NCBI RefSeq assembly: GCF_031348265.1
Contig: NZ_CP133771.1
Location: forward strand, 2,046,001 to 2,110,000
DNA from: Streptomyces collinus
GTDB taxonomy: Bacteria; Actinomycetota; Actinomycetes; Streptomycetales; Streptomycetaceae
Reading direction: 5' to 3'
Length of the DNA stretch: 64,000 bases
Position 1 is the first letter of the stretch, and the number at the start of each line of letters is the position of its first letter. The notes beneath the pieces are model-generated. The model was not told where the DNA came from and searched no databases. It was given only the letters and a program-made list of their open reading frames with translations. Position numbers and translations under genes: made by a program. Of this stretch, positions 24,996-32,043 are shown piece by piece.

Positions 24996-26012
24996 TCAGA
25001 ACAACGCGCTGTAAGCGTTCAGCGCCGGCTGCCCACCCAAATGGGCGTAGAGCACCGTGGCGTCGGAGCCGATCTCGCCCCTCGACACCAGGTCGATCAT
25101 CCCGGCCATGGACTTGCCCTCGTAGACGGGATCGGTGACCATCCCCTCCGTCCGGGCGGCAAGCCGCATCGCCGCCAGCGTGGTCTCGTCGGGGACGCCG
25201 TAGACACCCGCGTGGTACCGCTCGTCGAGTTCGACATCGGACTCGGTCAGCTCGCGCTTCACGCCGATGAGCTGCCCCGTGCGGTCGGCGATACGGGCGA
25301 TCTGCCCGCGGGTCGCGGCCGGCTTGGCGGAGGCGTCGATGCCGAGCACGCGCCGGGCCCGCCCGCCCGTCTCCTCCAGCGCGGCGAACCCGGCGACCAT
25401 GCCGGCCTGGGTCGACCCGGTCACCGAGCACACCACCACGGTGTCGAAGAAGACGCCCAGCTCCCGCTCCTGCTGGGCGACCTCGTAAGCCCACCCGGCG
25501 AAGCCGAGTCCGCCGAGCGGATGGTCGGAGGCACCGGCCGGGATGGCGTACGGCCTCCCACCGCCCTGCTCGACCTCCCTGAGCGCCTGCTCCCAGCTCT
25601 CCTTGAAGCCGATGCCGAACCCGGCCCTCACCAGCCGCACGTCGGCCCCGGCCAGCCGGCTGATCAGGATGTTGCCGACCTTGTCGTACACGGCGTCGGG
25701 CCAGTCAACCCAACTCTCCTGGACGAGCACGCACTTGAGTCCGGCCCGGGCGGCGACGGCCGCGACCTGGCGGGTGTGGTTGGACTGCACGCCCCCGATC
25801 GACACGAGCGTGTCGCAGCCCTGGGCGAGCGCGTCGGCGACCAGGTACTCCAGCTTGCGGGTCTTGTTGCCGCCGTACGCGACACCGGAGTTGCAGTCCT
25901 CGCGCTTGGCCCAGAGGGACGCACCACCGAGGTGCGCGGTGAGCCGCTCCAGGGGGTGGACGGGCGAGGGCCCGAAGAGCAGGGGGTAACGCTCGTACGA
26001 GGAAAGGGACAT
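24996..26012 (-). CDS. acdS: 1-aminocyclopropane-1-carboxylate (ACC) deaminase
   Basis: A 338-residue PLP enzyme, the exact usual length. The N-terminus [20 protein letters not shown] and [24 protein letters not shown] match ACC deaminases; Lys50 in GGNK binds PLP. Residues that separate it from D-cysteine desulfhydrase are present: Tyr-Glu in DPVYEGKS (about 297-298) and Leu in [12 protein letters not shown] (about 325). It converts the ethylene precursor ACC to ammonia and 2-oxobutanoate, so the strain could lower ethylene in plants. GGGAGGA precedes the ATG. A GntR regulator lies 25 bases upstream on the same strand. Confidence 0.92.
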   Translation of the reverse strand: MSLSSYERYPLLFGPSPVHPLERLTAHLGGASLWAKREDCNSGVAYGGNKTRKLEYLVADALAQGCDTLVSIGGVQSNHTRQVAAVAARAGLKCVLVQESWVDWPDAVYDKVGNILISRLAGADVRLVRAGFGIGFKESWEQALREVEQGGGRPYAIPAGASDHPLGGLGFAGWAYEVAQQERELGVFFDTVVVCSVTGSTQAGMVAGFAALEETGGRARRVLGIDASAKPAATRGQIARIADRTGQLIGVKRELTESDVELDERYHAGVYGVPDETTLAAMRLAARTEGMVTDPVYEGKSMAGMIDLVSRGEIGSDATVLYAHLGGQPALNAYSALF

Positions 26013-26037
26013 GGATCCTCCCTGGTCGGGGGTCGTC

Positions 26038-26679
26038 TCAGTCGGCGAGCTCCTCCAGGCCCCGCCAGATCTCCGCCGTGACGAGGACCGCCCCGTCCAC
26101 GTCACCGGCCGCGCACGCCTCGATCAGCCGCTCGTGCAACCCGGCCGAACGGCAGTTGCCGCCCTCTCCGAAGCGCTGTCGCTCCAGGCGGCGGACGAGC
26201 GGGGTGTAGCGGGCGACGGTCGCGGCGGCGGCTCGGTTGCCGCTCACCCGGACGAGGACGTCGTGCAGTTCGTCGTCGGCCCGCAGCGCCGCCTCCACGT
26301 CTCCGGCACGCACGGCGTCGGCGAACCGCTCGTTGGCGGCGCGCATCGCGGTGAGGTGCGCGGCAGCCAGCCGTGGCACGGCGACCCTCGTCACGAGTTC
26401 GTGCAGGGCACCGACCACCGCGGCGGCGTCCCGGACGTCGGCGGCCACGAGCGGGGTGACCCGGGTGTAGCTCTGCGGCTTGCTCTCCAGCAGCCCGTCG
26501 TCCACCAGCCGGGAGAACGCGTCGCGCACCGGTGCCCGGGACAGCCCGAGCCGCTCCGCGAGCTCGGCGTCCCGCACCACCGCGCCGGGTTCGATCTCTC
26601 CGGCCACGATGGCGTCCCTGATCGCCTCGTACGCACGGTCCCTGAGCAAGGTCCGCGGCACGGGCCGGATGGCCTCCAT
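26038..26679 (-). CDS. GntR family regulator (FCD subfamily), probable acdS regulator
   Basis: A 213-residue protein with winged helix [45 protein letters not shown] and an FCD domain ([25 protein letters not shown]). It lies 25 bases upstream of acdS on the same strand, so the two are probably co-transcribed and the regulator controls ACC degradation. An imperfect palindrome TGAAATGTTAGATGTCA at about 26684-26700, just before its start, is a plausible operator. ACC deaminase genes elsewhere often have Lrp-type AcdR or other regulators, so this pairing is a variation. Confidence 0.85.
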   Translation of the reverse strand: MEAIRPVPRTLLRDRAYEAIRDAIVAGEIEPGAVVRDAELAERLGLSRAPVRDAFSRLVDDGLLESKPQSYTRVTPLVAADVRDAAAVVGALHELVTRVAVPRLAAAHLTAMRAANERFADAVRAGDVEAALRADDELHDVLVRVSGNRAAAATVARYTPLVRRLERQRFGEGGNCRSAGLHERLIEACAAGDVDGAVLVTAEIWRGLEELAD

Positions 26680-26740
26680 AAACTGAAATGTTAGATGTCA
26701 GTACGTCCTTCAACAAGGACCGTGCACAGAACGCACAGAA

Positions 26741-26776
26741 CCGTGGCCCGCACTCCCCACGCGGTGCGGGCCACGG
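26741..26776 (-). terminator. Hairpin terminator after rsr
   Basis: CCGTGGCCCGCAC (26741-26753) and GTGCGGGCCACGG (26764-26776) form a perfect 13-bp stem with a 10-base loop, 11 bases beyond the rsr stop. It also separates rsr from the GntR promoter. Confidence 0.75.
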
Positions 26777-26787
26777 CCTGTCGCCCC

Positions 26788-28371
26788 TCAGGCCACCCAG
26801 GGCCAGTCGGCGTCCCGGGAGGCCTCGATCAGCGGAACCATCCGGAAAGCGGCGTCCGAGAGCCCTCCGAACGTGTGCCGGTCACCCGTGCCCGACGGGC
26901 CGTGGCCCGCCCGGTATCCGGCGAGGTTCCAGGTGTAGACCGGCACGCCGGCCGGGACCTGCTCGGTCGGGTCGCCCCGGTGGTGGTGCGTGTACTGCTC
27001 GTCGGTGACGATCAGCACCCGGTCGTGCTTCTTGTAGTGCCGGCGCACCGCCTCCGTGGTGTCGGTGCCCCCCAGGTCGCCGAAGCGGTCGAGGATCTTC
27101 AGCACCGACTCGCCCCGGCGGAAAGTCACGCGGTCGCTCGTCGAGCCGAACTCGACCAGGTCCGCGCTCTGCGCCCGCAGCGCGAGCGCCGTGCCGAAGA
27201 TCGCCGCCGCGTCGGCACGGGTCAGTTCCGAGCGGTCGGACAGCCGCGACCAGAACATCGACCCCGAGCGGTCCACGAGCACCAACGTCCGGCCGGGCAG
27301 CGCCGGCACGTTGGCCAGCGAGTGGCCGAGCGCCCGCTCCAGGGCGTACGACCAGCGCAGCGACGGCGCGTGCTGGTACGCGGCGAGGTACCGGAAGGGG
27401 AACTGCCGCGAACGGGCGACTTCGGCCGGGTCGCTGATCCGCGCGGCGACCCGCTCGGCCACCTCGTCCGAGACCCCGGCCTCGTCGAAGTTCCGCAGGT
27501 TGCGCACGAGCGCCATGGCCCCCATGGAGGGGATCACGGCCTCCCAGGCCGCCTTGTCCATCGGGCCCTGGAGCCAGCCCGCCAGCGCCTCCCACGTCAT
27601 CCCGGCCGCGGCCAGCCGCTCGGCACCGCCCTCGGCGGTCACGACCGCACGCCGGTCCTCCACGGGCAGCGCCATCAGCTCGCGGTGCGCGCTGAGGACG
27701 TGGTCGGACGCGGGCGGCACGGCGGTGTCCGGGTGGTGCCGGCGGTCGAGGGCGTACCGGAACAGCTCGCCCTGCCACGGCTTGTCCGGGTCCGGGGCCG
27801 CGTGCACGAGGTTGAGGATGTCGCCGAAGCGGTAGCCCTTGGAGGCGGTGTCGTACTTCAGCAGCGCCTTGCCGTGGTACAGGCGGCGCACGGCGTCGGC
27901 GATGCCGCGCTTGACCGGCTTCGGGACGTTCCGCCCGTACATCGCGGTCCAGTACGCGAGCAGTTCGCCGGGCTCGTCGGGTCGCTGCAGGACGGAGGCG
28001 ACGACCTGCCGGTTGGACGGGCCGTCGGCCGCGCCCGCATCCAGCCGGGCCTTGACGTACTCCGCGGCGCCGACGACGGAGGCCGTGCGCAGGTTGCCCG
28101 CGCCGCGCAGCCAGCCGAGCAGGCCGGCCGTCCACTCCGGGTCGCTGACGGCGAGTTCGCGCACGAGCCGCTGGAACCGGTCGTCGCGGTCGGCGCCGGT
28201 CTCGTAGAAGGTCTGCTGGGAGACGAAGTTGGAGACGGAGAGCAGGAAAAGTTCGGAGCGGGCGTCCCGCTCACGGCCCCGGCCGCCCTCGTAGGTGCGC
28301 AGCACACGCCCGGTGGACGTCACGCGCGAGACGGGACGTGCGCGGGCTGCCTTGGAATTGAATCGCGCCAT
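26788..28371 (-). CDS. rsr: TROVE-domain Ro60 orthologue (Rsr)
   Basis: A 527-residue protein with a TROVE ring of HEAT-like helices (residues about 15-360; FVSQQTFYETGADRDDRFQRLVREL, GWLRGAGNLRTASVVGAAEYVKA) followed by a von Willebrand A domain. MIDAS residues are visible: DRSGSMFWS near 370, GGTDTTEA near 430 and VTDEQ near 455. Ro60 binds Y RNAs on the outer face of the ring and misfolded RNA ends in its hole; in Deinococcus Rsr works with PNPase in RNA decay. Two Y-RNA-like genes lie just upstream on the same strand. The ribosome site GGGGGA can pair with an upstream 7-base arm. Confidence 0.95.
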   Translation of the reverse strand: MARFNSKAARARPVSRVTSTGRVLRTYEGGRGRERDARSELFLLSVSNFVSQQTFYETGADRDDRFQRLVRELAVSDPEWTAGLLGWLRGAGNLRTASVVGAAEYVKARLDAGAADGPSNRQVVASVLQRPDEPGELLAYWTAMYGRNVPKPVKRGIADAVRRLYHGKALLKYDTASKGYRFGDILNLVHAAPDPDKPWQGELFRYALDRRHHPDTAVPPASDHVLSAHRELMALPVEDRRAVVTAEGGAERLAAAGMTWEALAGWLQGPMDKAAWEAVIPSMGAMALVRNLRNFDEAGVSDEVAERVAARISDPAEVARSRQFPFRYLAAYQHAPSLRWSYALERALGHSLANVPALPGRTLVLVDRSGSMFWSRLSDRSELTRADAAAIFGTALALRAQSADLVEFGSTSDRVTFRRGESVLKILDRFGDLGGTDTTEAVRRHYKKHDRVLIVTDEQYTHHHRGDPTEQVPAGVPVYTWNLAGYRAGHGPSGTGDRHTFGGLSDAAFRMVPLIEASRDADWPWVA

Positions 28372-28378
28372 GGTGAAT

Positions 28379-28408
28379 TCCCCCGAATTCGTTCGTGTTT
28401 CCGGGGGA
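28379..28408 (-). promoter_or_regulatory. Leader hairpin covering the rsr ribosome-binding site
   Basis: On the minus strand TCCCCCG (28408-28402) is complementary to CGGGGGA (28385-28379), which includes the rsr Shine-Dalgarno. The 7-bp stem would enclose a 16-base loop and hide the ribosome site. Regulation of Rsr translation is inferred, not shown. Confidence 0.4.
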
Positions 28409-28423
28409 GACGCTGCATGCGGG

Positions 28424-28576
28424 AAAAGAGGTGGGTGCCCGAGGACAGAAGTCGGCGACGGACTAATTCAGATGCTCTACCCATTGAGCTACAGCGACCC
28501 GAAGTCGCTGACGGGACTCGAACCCGCAACCGTCCGATCCAGGAAGTAACCGTTGCCTTCGCACCGGGCACCCACC
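28424..28576 (-). ncRNA. Bacterial Y RNA with circularly permuted tRNA-like module (YrlA type)
   Basis: The ends pair perfectly: GGTGGGTGCCCG (28576-28565) with CGGGCACCCACC (28441-28430), then TCTTTT, an intrinsic terminator. Next come the Ro-binding strands: GGTGCGAAGGCAACGGTTAC resembles the vertebrate Y-RNA sequence around CCGAAGGUAGUG, and CCGTCGCCGACTT lies opposite. The inner part folds as a tRNA in permuted order: anticodon-stem strand TCGGA, 5-base variable loop, T arm GCGGG-TTCGAGT-CCCGT (28527-28511), acceptor strand CAGCGAC (28510-28504), loop TTCGG, acceptor strand GTCGCTG (28498-28492), D arm GCTC-AATGGGTA-GAGC, then TCTGA. All stem lengths are those of a real tRNA. It lies about 50 bases before rsr. 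Confidence 0.88.
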
Positions 28577-28583
28577 ACATGCT

Positions 28584-28662
28584 GCGCCTCCCGAGATCAA
28601 GTCGGCGGCGGCGTCGGATTCTTTGGAAGAGAAGTAGCCGCTGCCATCGCACCGGGAGGTGC
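28584..28662 (-). ncRNA. Second, minimal Y RNA without tRNA-like module
   Basis: A 79-base RNA upstream of, and in line with, the YrlA-type RNA. The terminal helix pairs GCACCTCCCG (28662-28653) with CGGGAGGCGC (28593-28584), one A-C mismatch. The Ro-binding region GGTGCGATGGCAGCGGCTAC differs from that of the neighbouring RNA at 3 positions, and the opposite strand GCCGCCGCCGACTTGATC keeps CGCCGACTT and the ACTTGA of eukaryotic Y RNAs. The inner helix GGCAGCGGC/GCCGCCGCC has an A-C mismatch at the same place as its paralogue. The apical loop is only about 24 bases. No T run follows, so the two RNAs may share one transcript. TACAGT at about 28680-28685 could be the -10 element. Confidence 0.72.
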
Positions 28663-28714
28663 GTGACGTTGTGATCTCACTGTAGGAGGCGCAACTCCGG
28701 AACTGCGAGCGAAT

Positions 28715-30163
28715 TTATGACCGCTTCTGCCGCTTCCAGGGACCGGTGATGGCGAGCAGGATGCCCGGGTCCTGGATGTTGGCGTAGAGGGTCTTGCCGT
28801 CGGGCGAGAAGGTGACCCCGGCGAACTCGCTGTACTCCGGCTCCTCTTCGGTGCCGACGTTCAGGTCGTTCCGGGCGATCGGGTACGTACGGCCGCTCTC
28901 GGTGGCGCCGAAGAGGTGCGAGACGCCCTCGCCGTCCTCGGCCAGCACGATGCCGCCGTACGGGGAGACGGTGATGTTGTCGGGGCCGTCGAACGCGCCG
29001 TCCTTCGACGGGTCGGGGTTCACACCGAGCAGGACCTTGAGGGTCAGCGTGCGCCGCTTGGGGTCGTAGAACCAGACCTGGCCGTCGTGCTGGACGGGGC
29101 TCTCGGCACGGGCGTAGGAGGAGACGATGTAGGCGCCGCCGTCGCCCCACCACATGCCCTCCAGCTTGCGGGCGCGGGTGACCTCGCCGTCGGTGAACTG
29201 CTTGCGCACGGGGGTGGTGCGGGCGTCGCGGTCGGGGACGTCCACCCAGTCGACGCCGTAGACGGTGCCGGTCTTCGTGGCACGGGACAGGTCGTCGACG
29301 AACGTGCCGCCGGAGTCGAAGCACTTGGGGGCCTGGAGGACACCGGCGTCGTCGGCGAGCTTGCGGAACTTCCCGGGGCCGTACTCGAAGCCCTTGGGCG
29401 GGGTCCAGCGGAAGAAGAGGCCGTTGGGGCCGGAGGCGTCCTCGGTGAGGTAGGCGTGGCCGCGCCGGGGGTCGATGACGACGGCCTCGTGGTCGTAGCG
29501 GCCGAAGAACTTCAGCGGCTTGGGGGCGCGGTTGGCGCGCCGGTCGCAGGGGTCGACCTCGAAGACGTAGCCGTGGTCCTTGGTCATGCCGTTGACGCCG
29601 GCCTTGTCGGAGTTCTCCTCGCAGGTCAGCCAGGTGCCCCAGGGCGTGCTGCCGCCGGCGCAGTTGGTGGAGGTGCCGGCGATGCCCACCCACTCCGCGA
29701 CCCGTCCGTCGGGGCGTATCTCCACGACCGTGCAGCCGCCGGCCGCGGCCGGGTCGTAGACGAGGCCCTCGATGAGGGGTACCGGGTACGTCCAGTTGGC
29801 GCGCGGGCCCTTCAGCTCGTGGTTGTTGACGAGCAGGGTGGTGCCGCGGGGGCCGTCGAAGGTGGCGGTGCCGTCGTGGTTGGACGGCGTGAACTCACCG
29901 GACTCCAGCTTCGTCCTGCCGCTGTAGGTGATGATCCTGTACGTGAAGCCGGCGGGCAGGGCGAGGATGCCCTTGGGGTCGGGGACCAGCGGGCCGTAGC
30001 CGACTCCGTGCCGGGCGTCCGCCGCCTCGTCGCCCGCGCTGTCGGTGTCGTAGGACGCGAGGGCGTTCGGCGCGGTGGCGAGGGCGCCGACACTGCCCGC
30101 CAGCGCGACACCGGCACCGGTGATCGCGGAGGTTCTGGCGAAGTCCCTGCGGGTGAGCGACAT
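28715..30163 (-). CDS. Tat-exported PhoX/DUF839 family alkaline phosphatase-like protein
   Basis: A 482-residue protein beginning MSLTRRDFARTSAITGAGVALAG, a twin-arginine signal. The body is a beta-propeller of the DUF839/PhoX family: LLVNNHELKGPRANWTYPVPL, WLTCEENSD, KFFGRYDHEAVVIDPRRGHAYLTEDA, GMWWGDGGAYIVSSYAR and GPDNITVSPYGGIVLAEDG, with the conserved acidic calcium/iron-site residues. PhoX phosphatases release phosphate from organic esters. A direct-repeat PHO box lies 68-89 bases upstream of the start, consistent with PhoP control. Whether this paralogue is an active phosphatase is not certain. Confidence 0.85.
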   Translation of the reverse strand: MSLTRRDFARTSAITGAGVALAGSVGALATAPNALASYDTDSAGDEAADARHGVGYGPLVPDPKGILALPAGFTYRIITYSGRTKLESGEFTPSNHDGTATFDGPRGTTLLVNNHELKGPRANWTYPVPLIEGLVYDPAAAGGCTVVEIRPDGRVAEWVGIAGTSTNCAGGSTPWGTWLTCEENSDKAGVNGMTKDHGYVFEVDPCDRRANRAPKPLKFFGRYDHEAVVIDPRRGHAYLTEDASGPNGLFFRWTPPKGFEYGPGKFRKLADDAGVLQAPKCFDSGGTFVDDLSRATKTGTVYGVDWVDVPDRDARTTPVRKQFTDGEVTRARKLEGMWWGDGGAYIVSSYARAESPVQHDGQVWFYDPKRRTLTLKVLLGVNPDPSKDGAFDGPDNITVSPYGGIVLAEDGEGVSHLFGATESGRTYPIARNDLNVGTEEEPEYSEFAGVTFSPDGKTLYANIQDPGILLAITGPWKRQKRS

Positions 30164-30230
30164 GGTGTCTCCTGTGACGGTGAGAGTGCCGTGGGAGGTG
30201 GCGGACCTCGTTCGGCGAAACCGTCCCGCT

Positions 30231-30252
30231 CATCCGTGAACGCCGGTTGAAC
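30231..30252 (-). promoter_or_regulatory. PHO box (PhoP direct repeat)
   Basis: On the minus strand two adjacent 11-base units, GTTCAACCGGC and GTTCACGGATG, match the Streptomyces PhoP unit (GTTCA followed by a less conserved part) in exact 11-base register. It lies 68-89 bases upstream of the PhoX-like start. Phosphate-starvation activation is inferred from the known PhoR-PhoP regulon. Confidence 0.7.
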
Positions 30253-30258
30253 AACACC

Positions 30259-30300
30259 CTGGAGGCGCGGGGAACTGCGCGACAAGCCGAGACGGCGCCG
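30259..30300 (+). repeat. Dispersed Streptomyces intergenic repeat, copy 2
   Basis: GGAGGCGCGGGGAACTGCGC followed by GACAAGCCGAGACG resembles the repeat at 15418-15470, with the same GGCGCGGGGAA and GCGCGAC core. It lies between the PHO box and the stop of the gene at 30317-31732. Confidence 0.5.
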
Positions 30301-30316
30301 CGCCCGCGAACCGGGA

Positions 30317-31732
30317 TCATCCCCCCTGTTGGGATCGCGCCTTGAACGCCGCCTTCCGCGCTTCCTTCGCCACCTTCTTGTCGGGATGCAACCGCCCCAT
30401 GGCCTCCAGCACATCGGCCGTGGCCGGGTGATCGACGCGCCACACGGCGTCGAAGAAGCCGCCGTGCTGCCGCGCGAGCCCCTCCACCAGCGCCCGCAGC
30501 TCCTCGGAGTTCCCCTCCGCCGAGAGCTGGGCGGCGACCGTGTCGATGGTCAGCCAGTACACCATCGCCTCGGACGGCGCGGGCACGTCCGCGGCCCCGT
30601 GCTCGGTCAGCCAGACGCGGGCGAGCCCGCCCAGCTCGGCGTCGTCGAGCACCTCCCGCAAGGCGGGTTCGGCCGAGGCGCCGACGAGCGACAGGGCCTG
30701 CTGGCACCGCAGCCGCCGCAGCGGCGCCCCGGCATCCGAGCCCCGGGCCGCCGCGAGCAACTCCCGGGCCGCCGCGAGTGATTCGCGCCGCTGGAGCCAC
30801 TGCTCGGTCTCGGCCTGGGCCGCGCCCGGCGGGAACTCCGCCGTGCCGTCGAGCAGTGCGTCGGCCCCCTTGTCCGCGAGGTCGCCGACGGCGGGCGCCT
30901 CGTAGCCTGCCTCCATCAGCCGCGCGCGCATGCCGTACAGCCCGAGCGGGGTGAGCCGGACCATGCCGTAGCGGGAGACGTCCGTGTCGTCGACGGGTGC
31001 GGCGGGTTCCTCGTCGGCGTCGGCCATGAGCGCCTCGTCGACGGGCTGGTACGCGACGAATCCCACCGGCTCCAGCATCCGGAACTGGTCGTCCAGCCGC
31101 ATCATCGCGTCGGAGACCTGCTCCAGGACGTCGTTGGTGGGCTCGCTCATGTCGCTGGGCACGATCACCGAGGCGGCCAGCGCCGGCAGCGGCACCGGGG
31201 CGCCGGGCGTGTCCTCACCGGCGGTCAGCAGATAGAGGTTGCCGAGCACGCCGTCGAGGAACTCGGCCTCGCCCGCGGGGTCCCAGTCGAGAGCGGAGAG
31301 GTCGACCTCGCCCTCCTCGTCCACGAGGCCGTCCAGGTCGGGCACGCTCGCGTCGGCGAGGACGGTCTCCACGGCGGAGAGCCACACGGCGAGCACGTCC
31401 TGCGGCGAGCCACCGGTGAGCAGGGCCAGGTCCGCTCCGGCCGTCACGGTGCCCTCGTCCTCGTCGACGACCTCGACGAGCCCGGCGTCCACGGCGACCC
31501 GCCACGCCTCGCTCGCGTCGGCGGCGGCGTCGTCCCCGCTCAGCCCGAGTGCCTCGACGGCCGCGGGCAGCTGGTCGTCGACGAGCCCCCCTCCGGCGTC
31601 GACTCGGGTGTCCGGCCCGGCCCAGCGGGCGAGCCGGGCGGCCCGGGACAGCAACGGTGTGGACAGCGCGTCGCGCGCCAGCTCCGCTTCGGTGTGCAGC
31701 CGCACCGGCGGCAGGGGGGAGCTGTCTGACAT
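30317..31732 (-). CDS. Uncharacterised acidic protein
   Basis: A 471-residue, very acidic protein (for example VDEDEGTVTAGADLALLTGG, VDEEGEVDLSALDWDPAG) with a basic C-terminus (HPDKKVAKEARKAAFKARSQQGG). The second half has helical repeats that could be HEAT-like (LRRLRCQQALSLVGASAEPALREVL). A winged-helix-like stretch RYGMVRLTPLGLYGMRARL suggests a nucleic-acid or protein interaction domain. No signal peptide or membrane segment is seen. It resembles conserved Streptomyces hypotheticals; I cannot name a function. It is divergent from the secreted nuclease gene. Confidence 0.65.
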   Translation of the reverse strand: MSDSSPLPPVRLHTEAELARDALSTPLLSRAARLARWAGPDTRVDAGGGLVDDQLPAAVEALGLSGDDAAADASEAWRVAVDAGLVEVVDEDEGTVTAGADLALLTGGSPQDVLAVWLSAVETVLADASVPDLDGLVDEEGEVDLSALDWDPAGEAEFLDGVLGNLYLLTAGEDTPGAPVPLPALAASVIVPSDMSEPTNDVLEQVSDAMMRLDDQFRMLEPVGFVAYQPVDEALMADADEEPAAPVDDTDVSRYGMVRLTPLGLYGMRARLMEAGYEAPAVGDLADKGADALLDGTAEFPPGAAQAETEQWLQRRESLAAARELLAAARGSDAGAPLRRLRCQQALSLVGASAEPALREVLDDAELGGLARVWLTEHGAADVPAPSEAMVYWLTIDTVAAQLSAEGNSEELRALVEGLARQHGGFFDAVWRVDHPATADVLEAMGRLHPDKKVAKEARKAAFKARSQQGG

Positions 31733-32043
31733 CGGCTGTTTCTCCTAGCGCGCCTCAGGTGACTCAACCGCTCAGCCTAGACGGATTTCCACCCATGCCG
31801 CCCACTTCATCTCCCCGTCGGCTGCCGTACATGGCCGAAACCTTGACAAGTGGCGTGAGCAGGCTGGAGATTGACGCGCGTAGAAGTCGGCGGACACTTG
31901 TTCACCGGGCCGGCCCCACCAGGTCCACCCGTCCACCGCGCTCTACGCGCGTCACCGCATCCACCCCACAGGTAGCGGCAGTCAGCCATTCAACCTTTCC
32001 GCCCTCGTCCCGGCGCCCTGTCACGTCCCCGGAGGGAACCCCG
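31733..32043. other. Divergent intergenic region before the secreted nuclease
   Basis: These 311 bases separate the acidic hypothetical gene from the nuclease gene. I see GGAGGG (32031-32036), the ribosome site that sets the TTG start of the nuclease, and GTTCACCGGGC at 31901 plus GTCCACC at 31923, a 22-base spacing that only weakly recalls a PHO box. No small gene is convincing. Confidence 0.5.

Noticed and set aside
28473..28527. tRNA gene on the minus strand, suggested by clear T-arm and D-arm sequences
   Set aside because: The 3' half comes before the 5' half, the acceptor ends are joined by a loop, there is no anticodon loop and no CCA position. It is the tRNA-like module of a Y RNA, not a functional tRNA gene.
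28295..28549. Plus-strand reading frames across the Y RNA region
   Set aside because: They run antisense over rsr and the structured RNAs, lack ribosome sites and resemble no protein.
31901..31932. PHO box before the secreted nuclease (GTTCACC and GTCCACC, 22 bases apart)
   Set aside because: The unit between them does not fit and the second copy is degenerate; much weaker than the site at 30231-30252.
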